Translations under genes and position numbers: made by a program | Notes under the pieces: generated by a model | Told to the model about the DNA's origin: nothing | What the model saw: only the letters and a program-made list of their open reading frames with translations | Databases searched by the model: none | Assembly (NCBI GenBank): GCA_945893365.1 | Contig: CAMDED010000008.1 | Span: 1-64,000, forward strand | Source: Candidatus Sulfopaludibacter sp. SbA3 | GTDB taxonomy: Bacteria; Acidobacteriota; Terriglobia; Bryobacterales; Bryobacteraceae | Direction: 5' to 3' | DNA: 64,000 nucleotides | In this document: positions 63,882 to 64,000 of the stretch, piece by piece | Layout of the letters: each line of letters starts with the position of its first letter | Numbering within the stretch: position 1 is the first letter of the stretch

Positions 63882-64000
63882 TCAGGCGAAAAGAAGCCTA
63901 CCCTTGGGTTCAGGGATTGCGCGCCCGAGTTCCCGAGCGGTTTCCAACCACTCGGCTATCACGGTCTCAACACTGGCAAGCGCTTCTTGCCTGGTAGCGC
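63882..64000 (-). CDS. HicB-like antitoxin, C-terminal part
   Basis: The last 38 codons of a minus-strand gene continuing past the right edge. ATRQEALASVETVIAEWLET and ARELGRAIPEPKG match the HicB/UPF0150 C-terminal pattern (GDTREEALANVEEAI, then PIPEPKG). A hicA toxin cannot be seen. It converges on the SDR-copy remnant. Confidence 0.75.
   Translation of the reverse strand, partial: ATRQEALASVETVIAEWLETARELGRAIPEPKGRLLFA

Overview
The window is a GC-rich chromosome segment of a Gram-negative soil-type bacterium, most likely an acidobacterium of the Bryobacterales/Solibacter type. This is inferred from gene content: a large Oar-like TonB receptor, two MacB/FtsX-type permeases with no ATPase beside them, many secreted proteins with C-type haem motifs, NHL/SMP-30/DUF1080 proteins, and Gram-negative envelope genes (lpxB, an MsbA-type exporter, a family 9 glycosyltransferase). 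No tRNA, rRNA, CRISPR array, phage or complete insertion sequence was seen.

Layout. 1-9.7 kb: a partial KTSC protein, two TPR proteins (one a DNA-binding regulator), lpxB overlapping a pseudo-aminopeptidase, an NHL-repeat protein and a MidA-type methyltransferase. 9.7-10.0 kb: an isolated microgene for a 20-residue lysine-rich peptide with its own promoter, leader hairpin and terminator. 10-17 kb: lactate permease, RlpA-like lipoprotein, an NtrC-type activator coupled to a glycosyltransferase, and a GT39 enzyme. 17-25 kb: a haem-containing dehydrogenase-like giant, a frameshifted VGIGTTNP-repeat protein flanked by a duplicated permease end, two permeases and a double glyoxalase. 25-29 kb: asparaginase and two unusual C-type haem proteins (terpene-cyclase-like and ankyrin). 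30-40 kb: FUSC transporter, then the conserved run UDG-coaBC-rpoZ-gmk-yicC-msbA-like-GT9-Trm112-eda. 40-47 kb: a thioredoxin-like/haem/copper fusion, a CBM9-like protein, ftsB, cutA and a CpxAR-like two-component system. 47-62 kb: TonB receptor, a toxin-antitoxin-like pair, sugar-acid dehydratase, PH-domain membrane proteins, esterase/SMP-30 fusion, prolyl oligopeptidase, DUF1080, acyl-CoA ligase and SDR. 62.7-64 kb: VapB with a broken VapC, and a HicB fragment.

The main new observation is a recurring architecture. At four tail-to-tail gene junctions (20.2-21.8, 51.4-52.4, 54.1-55.9 and 62.4-63.8 kb) an accessory cargo is flanked by direct repeats made from a neighbouring gene's 3' region. 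One copy is intact and in the gene, the other is decayed. The cargos are a VGIGTTNP-repeat protein, a HAF/PEP-CTERM fragment, a PH-domain pair and a VapBC module. At 51.4-52.4 kb the repeat spans both converging gene ends, as expected for single-crossover integration of a circle carrying that junction. No integrase or transposase is visible. The second main observation is the lysine-rich microgene at 9.77-10.0 kb.

Starts were moved downstream where a signal peptide, Shine-Dalgarno site or neighbouring gene made the longest frame unlikely. All function calls rest on recognised motifs and family knowledge, not on searches.
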